DNA of 6,758 bases, from assembly GCF_019052655.1 (NCBI RefSeq), contig NZ_JAHQVB010000086.1, positions 1-6,758 of the forward strand, in the 5' to 3' direction. How positions within the stretch are numbered: the stretch's first letter is position 1; each line of letters starts with the position of its first letter. Made by a program: the position numbers and the translations under genes. Origin of the DNA: Holdemanella porci (GTDB taxonomy: Bacteria > Bacillota_I > Bacilli_A > Erysipelotrichales > Erysipelotrichaceae). Shown one piece after another: positions 1-4,835 of this stretch. The notes under the pieces were generated by a model that saw only the letters and a list, made by a program, of their open reading frames with translations, ran no database searches and was not told the DNA's origin.

Positions 1-8
1 AAGGAGAT

Positions 9-51
9 GTATGTTGTAAATGACCAGCTAGATGGGTCAATTACAATATAC
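9..51. repeat. Near-perfect 17-position inverted repeat ahead of the HAD gene
   Basis: Positions 9-25 pair with 35-51 around a 9-base loop (26-34, AGCTAGATG). Of 17 positions, 15 are Watson-Crick, one is G-U (13/47) and one is an A-A mismatch (20/40). The arm ends 14 bases before the HAD start codon and leaves the weak AGGG (53-56) just outside. No T-tract follows on either strand, so it does not look like a plain terminator. It could be an operator dyad or a leader-RNA stem; the sequence does not say which. Confidence 0.6.
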
Positions 52-65
52 CAGGGTATTTACTT

Positions 66-884
66 ATGTATAAGCTAATTGCATGTGATTTAGATGAAAC
101 TTTGATTAAACCTGATCGAACAATTGATTCTAGAGATATTGAGGCCATTAAGAAGTTGAAAGATTTAGGTGTTAAATTTGTACTGGCAACAGGAAGAGGT
201 TATAACACAGTTCAGGGTACATTAAAGGAATTGGATCTTTTTGATGAAGCGAACCAATATGTGATTTCATATAATGGGGGTGCTATCACTGAAAATAAGG
301 ATAATCGACTTTTACATTTTGAAGGTATTTCTTTTGAAAAAGCTGAAGAATTATATAAGCGTGGATTAAAGTATGATGTAGTCATTCATGTATACACGCG
401 TGATGCGGTATATGCATATAACTTAACGGAAGATGAAAAAAGATATGTGCAGAATCGTCAAGAAATGATTGAGGTATTTGATCAAAATCTTGATTTTTTA
501 AAGGGACAAGAAATTGTAAAAGTATTATATACAAATACAGATTTTGAGTATCTTCAAAGCATTGATCGTGATCTAAAGGATATTACGTATGATATGGATG
601 TTTCATATTCAAGTAATCGTTATATTGAATTTAATCATAAGGGTGTAAATAAGGGGGCTGGACTAAAAAAACTAGCCAATCTATTACATATTGATATTCA
701 GGATACGATTGCGATTGGGGATAACTATAACGATTTATCCATGATTAAGGATGCTGGCTTAGGCGTGGGAGTACAAAATGCAGCGCCAGGTATCAAGCCG
801 GATTGCGACTATATCACAATGGCTACTTGTGAAGAAGGCGCTGTTTGTGAAGTCATTGAAAAATTTGTATTAAAAGGAGAGTAA
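66..884 (+). CDS. Cof-type HAD phosphatase (HAD-IIB)
   Basis: A soluble cytoplasmic phosphatase of the Cof/YbjI class, which removes phosphate from sugar phosphates, nucleotides or flavin precursors; the substrate cannot be read from sequence. All four HAD motifs are present: DLDET (8-12; Asp8 nucleophile, Asp10 acid/base), the ATGR turn (41-44, Thr42), a motif III lysine in KGVNKG (192-197, probably Lys196) and GDNYND (218-223, Asp219 and Asp223 for Mg2+). The C2 cap lies between motifs II and III. The length of 272 aa is normal for Cof proteins. The start is the first ATG of the frame, with a weak AGGG at 53-56. It ends one base before the first chrA gene, so it is probably co-transcribed with the transporter pair. 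A large inverted repeat lies just upstream and may control it. Family call is secure; specificity is open. Confidence 0.93.
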   Translation: MYKLIACDLDETLIKPDRTIDSRDIEAIKKLKDLGVKFVLATGRGYNTVQGTLKELDLFDEANQYVISYNGGAITENKDNRLLHFEGISFEKAEELYKRGLKYDVVIHVYTRDAVYAYNLTEDEKRYVQNRQEMIEVFDQNLDFLKGQEIVKVLYTNTDFEYLQSIDRDLKDITYDMDVSYSSNRYIEFNHKGVNKGAGLKKLANLLHIDIQDTIAIGDNYNDLSMIKDAGLGVGVQNAAPGIKPDCDYITMATCEEGAVCEVIEKFVLKGE

Positions 885-885
885 A

Positions 886-1434
886 ATGAAGAAACTCATT
901 CAATTATATGTTTCTTGGTTTAAGATGGGTCTATTTACTTTTGGTGGTGGATATGCCATGTTGCCAATGATTCAAAAGGAAGTTATTGAAAAATATCATT
1001 GGGCTACAGAAGATGAAGTCATGGACTATTATGCGATTGGTCAATGTACACCTGGTGTTATTGCGGTCAATACATCCACTTTTATTGGATACTATCAAGC
1101 CGGAGTTCCAGGAGCGATTGCAGCTACTCTAGGTGTAGTTACTCCATCTATTATCATTATTAGTATAATTGCAGGTTTGATCACAAACTTTTCAAGTTTA
1201 GCCATTGTACAACATGCCCTAAATGGAATTCGTGTAGCTGTATGTATGTTGATGATCAATGCGGTATTAAAATTAGGTAAGGGCAATATTAAGAATAAGA
1301 TTGGTGTCTTGATTTTTGCGGTGGCACTTATTTTTGCGATGTTTACTAAAGTATCTACGGTGTTACTTGTGATTGGTGCTGGTATTGCGGGTGTTGTCTT
1401 TTCTAGAATAGGATGGTTAAAGAAAAATGACTAA
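886..1434 (+). CDS. chrA: Chromate transporter, short-chain CHR subunit 1
   Basis: An integral membrane protein of the CHR family. Short (about 180 aa) members occur as adjacent pairs and together correspond to one long ChrA, which exports chromate; the native anion of many such pairs is unknown. The N-terminal motif FGGGYAMLP (19-27) and the QCTPGVIAVNTSTFIGY segment (53-69) are typical of CHR domains. Several hydrophobic stretches follow (about 76-100, 117-130 and 138-172). The RBS AGGAG (875-879) lies inside the end of the HAD gene and the ATG comes one base after the HAD stop, so translation is probably coupled. The 3' end overlaps the second half-transporter by 8 bases. The full-length pair, with no frameshift, suggests a working heterodimer. 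The family is clear; chromate as the real substrate is inference from family name only. Confidence 0.9.
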   Translation: MKKLIQLYVSWFKMGLFTFGGGYAMLPMIQKEVIEKYHWATEDEVMDYYAIGQCTPGVIAVNTSTFIGYYQAGVPGAIAATLGVVTPSIIIISIIAGLITNFSSLAIVQHALNGIRVAVCMLMINAVLKLGKGNIKNKIGVLIFAVALIFAMFTKVSTVLLVIGAGIAGVVFSRIGWLKKND

Positions 1435-1975
1435 GTTATTACTTATGTTTTTAGAATTTTTCAAAACTGGCCTATTTGCGGTAGGAGGAGGTCTTGCGAC
1501 CATTCCTTTCTTAAGAGAGATTGGGGTTCGTTATGGCTGGTATACTATGAGTGATCTATCCACAATGATTGCGGTTAGTGAATCTACACCAGGTCCAATG
1601 GGTGTCAATATGGCTAGCTATGTAGGCTTTAGTCAATATGATATATTAGGATCCATTGTGGTAACAATCGGTTTGGTTTTACCAAGTTTGATCACTATTT
1701 GTATCATTGCTAATTTCTTAGAGAAATTTAAAGAGGCTACACTTGTTCAACAAATCTTTGCCGGATTAAAACCTGCTGTAGTTGCCTTTATTGCCGTGGC
1801 AACCATTGATATTTTGGTGTCAACTTTATTTGGTGATTACACTTTCTCAACATTTCACTGGAAGCAGTTTATTTGTCTATTCGTATTGTTGGCATTGAGT
1901 AAGTATAAACCAAAATTACATCCAATCTGGTTTATTGTAGCTAGTGCAGTGGTAGGAATTGTATTTGCGTTTTAA
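1427..1975 (+). CDS. chrA: Chromate transporter, short-chain CHR subunit 2
   Basis: Partner of the preceding CHR protein and of exactly the same length (182 aa). It shares the signature layout: VGGGLATIPFL (19-29), SESTPGPMGVN (51-61) and GLKPAVVA (113-120). Hydrophobic segments lie at about 74-97, 116-135, 147-157 and 166-182. The protein ends inside the last hydrophobic stretch, leaving almost no tail. The frame starts 8 bases before the stop of subunit 1, and an A/G-rich stretch in the end of subunit 1 (GGTTAAAGAAAA) precedes the ATG, with no strong SD. This points to translational coupling and equal amounts of both halves. An intrinsic terminator overlaps the stop codon and closes the operon. 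The two subunits differ clearly in sequence, so they are an old pair rather than a recent duplication. Confidence 0.9.
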   Translation: MTKLLLMFLEFFKTGLFAVGGGLATIPFLREIGVRYGWYTMSDLSTMIAVSESTPGPMGVNMASYVGFSQYDILGSIVVTIGLVLPSLITICIIANFLEKFKEATLVQQIFAGLKPAVVAFIAVATIDILVSTLFGDYTFSTFHWKQFICLFVLLALSKYKPKLHPIWFIVASAVVGIVFAF

Positions 1976-2006
1976 GTCATAGGGAAACTTATGGCTTTTT
2001 TCTTTT
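1974..2006 (+). terminator. Intrinsic terminator of the HAD-chrA-chrA operon
   Basis: The arm 1974-1983 pairs with 1988-1997 (10 pairs, two of them G-U) around a GAAA tetraloop at 1984-1987. Six T (1996-2001), a C and four more T follow. The left arm overlaps the last two bases of the chrA stop codon. Confidence 0.88.
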
Positions 2007-2007
2007 A

Positions 2008-2046
2008 GGTAAAATAAAAAGCAATGTCCGGGCTTGACATTGCTTT
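2008..2046 (-). terminator. Orphan minus-strand terminator hairpin
   Basis: A perfect 11-bp stem, AAAGCAATGTC (2018-2028) with GACATTGCTTT (2036-2046), has a 7-base loop. Read on the minus strand, the hairpin is followed by TTTTTATTTTA, a good U-rich tail. On the plus strand only three T follow before AGGG. No minus-strand gene is visible to its right before the divergent BSH gene, so what it terminates is unclear. Possibilities are a small minus-strand RNA, antisense transcription from the BSH gene, or a relic of a lost gene. Confidence 0.6.
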
Positions 2047-2053
2047 AGGGAGA

Positions 2054-2108
2054 GGAAAATTATTAAGATAAAAATGTATCTTGAGTTTATAGGGTTGAAT
2101 AATTTTCC
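2054..2108. repeat. 11-bp inverted repeat enclosing a small hairpin
   Basis: GGAAAATTATT (2054-2064) is the exact reverse complement of AATAATTTTCC (2098-2108). Directly inside the left arm, AAGATA (2065-2070) pairs with TATCTT (2077-2082) around a 6-base loop, leaving about 15 bases (2083-2097) unpaired. This is a nested fold of a kind seen in structured leaders. I recognise no known RNA family. Confidence 0.5.
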
Positions 2109-2118
2109 AAAGGGTTAA

Positions 2119-2143
2119 TCATAAGATAAGGCATTTCTTATGA
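2119..2143. repeat. 8-bp perfect inverted repeat
   Basis: TCATAAGA (2119-2126) pairs with TCTTATGA (2136-2143) around a 9-base loop. It lies between the nested repeat to its left and an AT-rich stretch with a T run (about 2150-2165). It could be an operator or one helix of a longer structured leader. Confidence 0.4.
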
Positions 2144-2166
2144 CACTTAAAATATATATTTTTTTG

Positions 2167-2244
2167 GTACTTAACGCAATGAACACATATTTTGATTTGT
2201 ACATTATTATGTGTGTAATCTTGTTGTAGTTTGTGTTAAGCTAC
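2167..2244 (+). promoter_or_regulatory. Nested stem structure in the presumed leader of the BSH-mupG operon
   Basis: CTTAACGCAA (2170-2179) pairs with TTGTGTTAAG (2231-2240), ten pairs with one G-U. GTA (2167-2169) can extend it to TAC (2242-2244) past a bulged C. Inside, ACACATA (2183-2189) pairs exactly with TATGTGT (2208-2214). The fold ends 6 bases before the GAAGGAG ribosome binding site. No -35/-10 pair in this region is convincing; the best -10-like word is TATTAT at 2205-2210. If transcription starts further left, this is a folded 5' UTR; otherwise the dyads may be protein-binding sites. Confidence 0.4.
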
Positions 2245-2266
2245 TAAGTAGAAGGAGATGATTTTA

Positions 2267-3217
2267 ATGTGTACCGCATTAAGTTTTAATCAGTTTTTCG
2301 GAAGGAGTTTGGATTATGAATTTTCATATGGAGAACAAGTAGCTGTTACGCCACGCAATTATGATTTTCATTTTAGACATTTAGATAAACATGAAAGTCA
2401 TTATGCGATTGTTGGAATGGCTCACGTATTCGAAGAGTATCCATTGTATTATGATGCCATGAATGAGAAAGGCTTGGGAATGGCTGGATTAAACTTTGTT
2501 GGGAATGCAAAGTTTTATGAAGTCCAAGAAGAAAAGAACAATGTGGCTGCCTTTGAATTTATTCCTTGGATCTTATCGCAATGTGCAAGTGTCAAAGAGG
2601 CAAGAGTCGTATTAGAAAATACAAATGTTTGTGCGACACCATTTAATGAACAATTTCCAGTAGCTGAATTACACTATATGATCAGTGATGAAAATGAAAG
2701 CATTGTCGTGGAGTGTATGGAAGATGGTATGCATGTATATGATAATCCTACGCATGTTTTGACAAACAATCCGCCTTTTCCTATGCAGTTATTTCGCTTG
2801 AATGACTATATGTATTTATCAAACAAACAGCCTGAAAATAACTTTGGGTTGGATTTAACTGCCTATTCACGTGGCTTTGGAGCTATGGGACTTCCGGGTG
2901 ATTTATCGAGTGGATCCAGATTTGTGCGTGTTGCCTATACAAGAGCCAATGCGACGAGTGATAAGAATGATTTAAGTCAATATTTCCAAATTATTGGTAG
3001 TGTCAAGCAACAAAAAGGTCTTTGTGAAGTGGAACCAGGAAAGTATGAATATACAATTTATACGTCTTGTTGCGACTTAAGAAATGGAATTTACTATTAT
3101 ACGACATACAATAATCATCAGATCAGTGGTGTGAATATGTTTAATGAGAATTTAGATGGTGAAACACTTATTTCTTATCCAACGATTGAAGAAGAAATAA
3201 TTCATATGCAAAATTAG
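2267..3217 (+). CDS. bsh: Choloylglycine hydrolase family protein, probable bile salt hydrolase
   Basis: An Ntn-hydrolase of the choloylglycine/penicillin V acylase family that cleaves the amide bond of glycine- or taurine-conjugated bile acids, normally in the cytoplasm. ATG 2267 is the start: GAAGGAG (2251-2257) lies 9 bases upstream, and only this start puts Cys at residue 2, the nucleophile freed when Met1 is removed. An in-frame ATG at 2258 abuts the SD and would bury the Cys. Family residues are present: Cys2, Arg13, Asp16, Asn76 in GMAGLNF, the VLTNNPPF segment (164-171) and Arg218 in GLPGDLSSGSRFV (208-220). The Asn in GLNF favours bile salt over penicillin V. YSRG (200-203) falls in the loop linked to taurine versus glycine choice in published work (SRX taurine-type, from memory). 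The N-terminal hairpin is some residues shorter than in Clostridium perfringens enzyme. At 316 aa it is full length. mupG follows after 17 bases. Confidence 0.92.
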   Translation: MCTALSFNQFFGRSLDYEFSYGEQVAVTPRNYDFHFRHLDKHESHYAIVGMAHVFEEYPLYYDAMNEKGLGMAGLNFVGNAKFYEVQEEKNNVAAFEFIPWILSQCASVKEARVVLENTNVCATPFNEQFPVAELHYMISDENESIVVECMEDGMHVYDNPTHVLTNNPPFPMQLFRLNDYMYLSNKQPENNFGLDLTAYSRGFGAMGLPGDLSSGSRFVRVAYTRANATSDKNDLSQYFQIIGSVKQQKGLCEVEPGKYEYTIYTSCCDLRNGIYYYTTYNNHQISGVNMFNENLDGETLISYPTIEEEIIHMQN

Positions 3218-3234
3218 TTTAAAAGGAGAAAATA

Positions 3235-4431
3235 ATGGGACTTTTAGGTGAAACAAAACCAGTAAAAAAACCAATTTTAGGCGTTTCTTTATATCCAGAA
3301 CAAGAATCTATGGAGGAAATCGAAAACTATTTAACAATGGCAAGCCGTTATGGTTTCACAAAAATCTTTACAAGTATGTTTAGTGTTCCGGGCACCAAAA
3401 AAGAAGTGTTTGATTATTTTAAAATTTTTTGTGATTTAGCACATAAACATGGAATGAAAGTATCTGGTGACTGCAACACCGCATTCTTTAAGAAAATGGG
3501 TGCTAGCGAAAGTGACATCTCTATCTTTAAAGAAATGGGAATAGACATCATTCGTATGGACCTTCCATATTTTGACCAAAGAGATGTGACTTTAATCAAC
3601 AACCCTTATAATATTACAATCGAATTATCAAGTTGTATGATTCAAGCTGTTCGCATGGCATTAGAAAATGGGGCAAATCCAAAGAACTTCTCTACTTGCC
3701 ACAATTTTTATCCAGAACGTTATACGGCATCCGATTTAGAAAGTATTCGTTCGATCAATAAAGGATTGGCAACTTTGGGTATTCCTAGTGCTGTCTTTAT
3801 TTCTAGTAATGAAGACTATACACATGGGCCATGGCCAGTACACGATGGACTTCCAACTGTTGAAGATCACCGTTGGATTCCAGCTGAATTGCAGGTTCGT
3901 CATTGGATTGCGGTAGGTGATGTGGATGAAATCATCTTCGGAAATGCTTTTGCGAGTGAAGAAGAATTTAAAGCAATTGATCGAGTGATGAACCAAGCTT
4001 ATGTCAATATACCAAAACTAGTTGGAGAAGACTACTTGGCAGAATTGCTTCCTCATGGAGATGTAGAGAGAGTTCCATTTAAAGTCATTTTAGATGATGG
4101 TGTCACAGATTTGGAAAAAGAAATTTTATTTGATAATATGTATCACCAATGTGGAGAAACACCATACTACATGATTCGTTCTCGCTGGACAAGAATGTTC
4201 TACGGTAAAAAGAATATTCCAGAAAGAAAAATAGATGAAGAATACTATCATCGTGGAGATGTAGTCATTGTGAATGATAACTTGGCGCATTATCGTGGTG
4301 AAGTGCAAATTGTGTTAAAGGATATGAAGGTGGATGGTCAAAGAAATCGTATTGGTCATATTCCAGAAGCCGATCATATTTTATTGAATGAAGTAAAAGC
4401 TGGCAGAAGTTTTTGCTTCATGAATAAGTAA
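3235..4431 (+). CDS. mupG: MupG family 6-phospho-N-acetylmuramidase (DUF871)
   Basis: A cytoplasmic glycosidase of the DUF871/MupG family. The studied member (Staphylococcus aureus MupG) splits MurNAc-6-phosphate-GlcNAc that the phosphotransferase system brings in during cell-wall recycling. A TIM-barrel-like N-terminal domain spans roughly residues 13-260, with GVSLYPEQ (16-23), GIDIIRMDLPY (102-112), CHNFYPERYT (155-164) and GDVDEIIFGNAFAS (228-241). A smaller C-terminal domain (about 275-398) carries RGDVVIVNDNLAHYRGEVQI (340-359). At 398 aa it is a little longer than usual, partly from about 12 residues before the barrel. AGGAG (3224-3228) sits 6 bases before the ATG, and the gap to bsh is only 17 bases, so they are probably co-transcribed. 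The usual partners (murQ, murP, murR) are not in the window. Family call strong; exact substrate inferred. Confidence 0.88.
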   Translation: MGLLGETKPVKKPILGVSLYPEQESMEEIENYLTMASRYGFTKIFTSMFSVPGTKKEVFDYFKIFCDLAHKHGMKVSGDCNTAFFKKMGASESDISIFKEMGIDIIRMDLPYFDQRDVTLINNPYNITIELSSCMIQAVRMALENGANPKNFSTCHNFYPERYTASDLESIRSINKGLATLGIPSAVFISSNEDYTHGPWPVHDGLPTVEDHRWIPAELQVRHWIAVGDVDEIIFGNAFASEEEFKAIDRVMNQAYVNIPKLVGEDYLAELLPHGDVERVPFKVILDDGVTDLEKEILFDNMYHQCGETPYYMIRSRWTRMFYGKKNIPERKIDEEYYHRGDVVIVNDNLAHYRGEVQIVLKDMKVDGQRNRIGHIPEADHILLNEVKAGRSFCFMNK

Positions 4432-4433
4432 AT

Positions 4434-4466
4434 AGAGCCTACTGGAAATATTCTGCGTAGACTTTT
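4434..4466 (+). terminator. Weak terminator after mupG, made from a decayed gene tail
   Basis: Arm 4434-4442 pairs with 4457-4465 (one C-A mismatch, one G-U), followed by TTTTCT. It begins three bases after the mupG stop codon. The sequence is a diverged copy of the hairpin that ends the GNAT gene at 4801-4835, so mupG appears to use an inherited, partly degraded terminator. Confidence 0.5.
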
Positions 4467-4503
4467 CTGATAATTCATAAGTTGTTTTTACATTTCTATC
4501 ATT
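4436..4503 (-). pseudogene. 3'-end remnant of a second GNAT (Eis-like) gene
   Basis: These 68 bases align with 4804-4872, the last codons and terminator of the intact GNAT gene, at roughly 80% identity (about a dozen mismatches, mainly transitions, and one gap). On the minus strand the remnant reads NDRNVKTTYELSEKSTQN, matching NVRNAKTAYELLEKPTWN of the intact protein. A one-base deletion just before the old stop shifts the frame, so the stop is lost. Similarity stops at about 4503, where a HAD tail on the other strand begins. It is the tail of a paralog or of a duplicated copy and is not functional as a protein gene. Confidence 0.72.
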
Positions 4504-4676
4504 GGAATTATGGTGATGGTGGCAATGATTTACAGATGTTGTCGATGTTTAAACATTCGTATGCGCCATGCACAGCTTTGAAAGAGGCAAAGTATGCCGC
4601 AAACAATCAATTGGGTCCTTATTATGAGTACAGTGTGGCTCGAAATATGTTGGAGATTTTGGCAAGACAAAAATAA
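4504..4676 (+). pseudogene. C-terminal remnant of a Cof-type HAD phosphatase
   Basis: The frame ending at TAA 4674-4676 carries GDGGNDLQML, HAD motif IV with its two Asp residues, then about 44 residues (KHSYAPCTALKEAKYAANN and ending ARNMLEILARQK) that look like a Cof-protein C-terminus. Everything upstream is missing: motifs I to III, the cap and the start, some 200 residues. The nearest in-frame ATG (4482) lies in the neighbouring GNAT remnant and has no SD. It is unlike the complete HAD protein at 66-884 in this stretch (GDGGNDLQ versus GDNYNDLS), so it comes from another paralog. A tail without the nucleophile cannot be a phosphatase. Confidence 0.8.
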
Positions 4677-4701
4677 TTTGTTTCATTTCATTTAAAACGT
4701 G

Positions 4702-4751
4702 TTAAGATAATGGAGGATGCTTGTTGAAAGTATCTAAATCCATTATTCTAA
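4702..4751 (+). ncRNA. Candidate structured RNA: long two-part hairpin
   Basis: The outer arm 4702-4714 pairs with 4739-4751 (13 positions; one A-C mismatch and one G-U). Inside it GATGCTT (4716-4722) pairs with AAGTATC (4728-4734) around the loop GTTGA, with a small internal loop (4715 against 4735-4738). A strong plus-strand terminator follows 4 bases later, as in many small RNAs and leaders. No good promoter is fixed; TTTCAT (4681-4686) with TAAGAT (4703-4708) is a weak pair and would put the start inside the hairpin. It may instead be the 3' UTR of the decayed HAD gene. Confidence 0.35.
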
Positions 4752-4755
4752 GCAG

Positions 4756-4787
4756 AAAGGGAGGTTTTTAGCGATGCCTCCTTTTTT
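4756..4787 (+). terminator. Intrinsic terminator, plus strand
   Basis: AAAGGGAGG (4756-4764) pairs with CCTCCTTTT (4777-4785), nine pairs with one G-U, around a 12-base loop. A run of six T (4782-4787) follows the GC-rich core. It would end transcripts coming from mupG, from the HAD remnant or from the hairpin at 4702-4751, and protects the convergent GNAT gene. Confidence 0.85.
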
Positions 4788-4794
4788 GCGTTTC

Positions 4795-4835
4795 ATAATA
4801 AAAAGCCTACTGGAAATGGTTCCATGTAGGCTTTT
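4795..4835 (-). terminator. Terminator of the GNAT gene, overlapping its last codons
   Basis: AAAAGCCTAC (4801-4810) pairs with GTAGGCTTTT (4826-4835). The stem continues as TGGAA/TTCCA (4811-4815 with 4820-4824) around the loop ATGG, with one bulged T (4825). On the minus strand it ends in TTTTTATTAT. The stop codon (4807-4809) lies within the distal arm, so the last nine or so codons form the stem. TTTTC on the other side could allow weak function on the plus strand. Confidence 0.82.

Noticed and set aside
1..31. AAGGAG followed by tiny frames (ATG TTG TAA; ATG ACC AGC TAG) like upstream minimal ORFs
   Set aside because: Too short to separate from chance in AT-rich DNA, and lacking the left context of the window edge.
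1..78. Open frame to the TAA at 76-78, perhaps the tail of an upstream gene overlapping the HAD start
   Set aside because: Only 25 codons, no recognisable family, and most of it is occupied by the 17-position inverted repeat.
2016..2117. Short minus-strand open frame in the gap before bsh
   Set aside because: About 34 codons with a stop directly upstream, no start codon with an SD, and it crosses two exact inverted repeats.
2258..2266. Earlier ATG for the BSH gene, adding three residues
   Set aside because: It touches the ribosome binding site and would bury the catalytic cysteine that must be residue 2.
3736..3996. Minus-strand open frame of 86 codons inside mupG
   Set aside because: Shadow of a well-supported gene; no SD and no family features.
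4482..4503. ATG 4482 as the start of a 64-residue protein
   Set aside because: It lies in the GNAT remnant on the other strand, has no SD, and the product is just a HAD C-terminus without the nucleophile.
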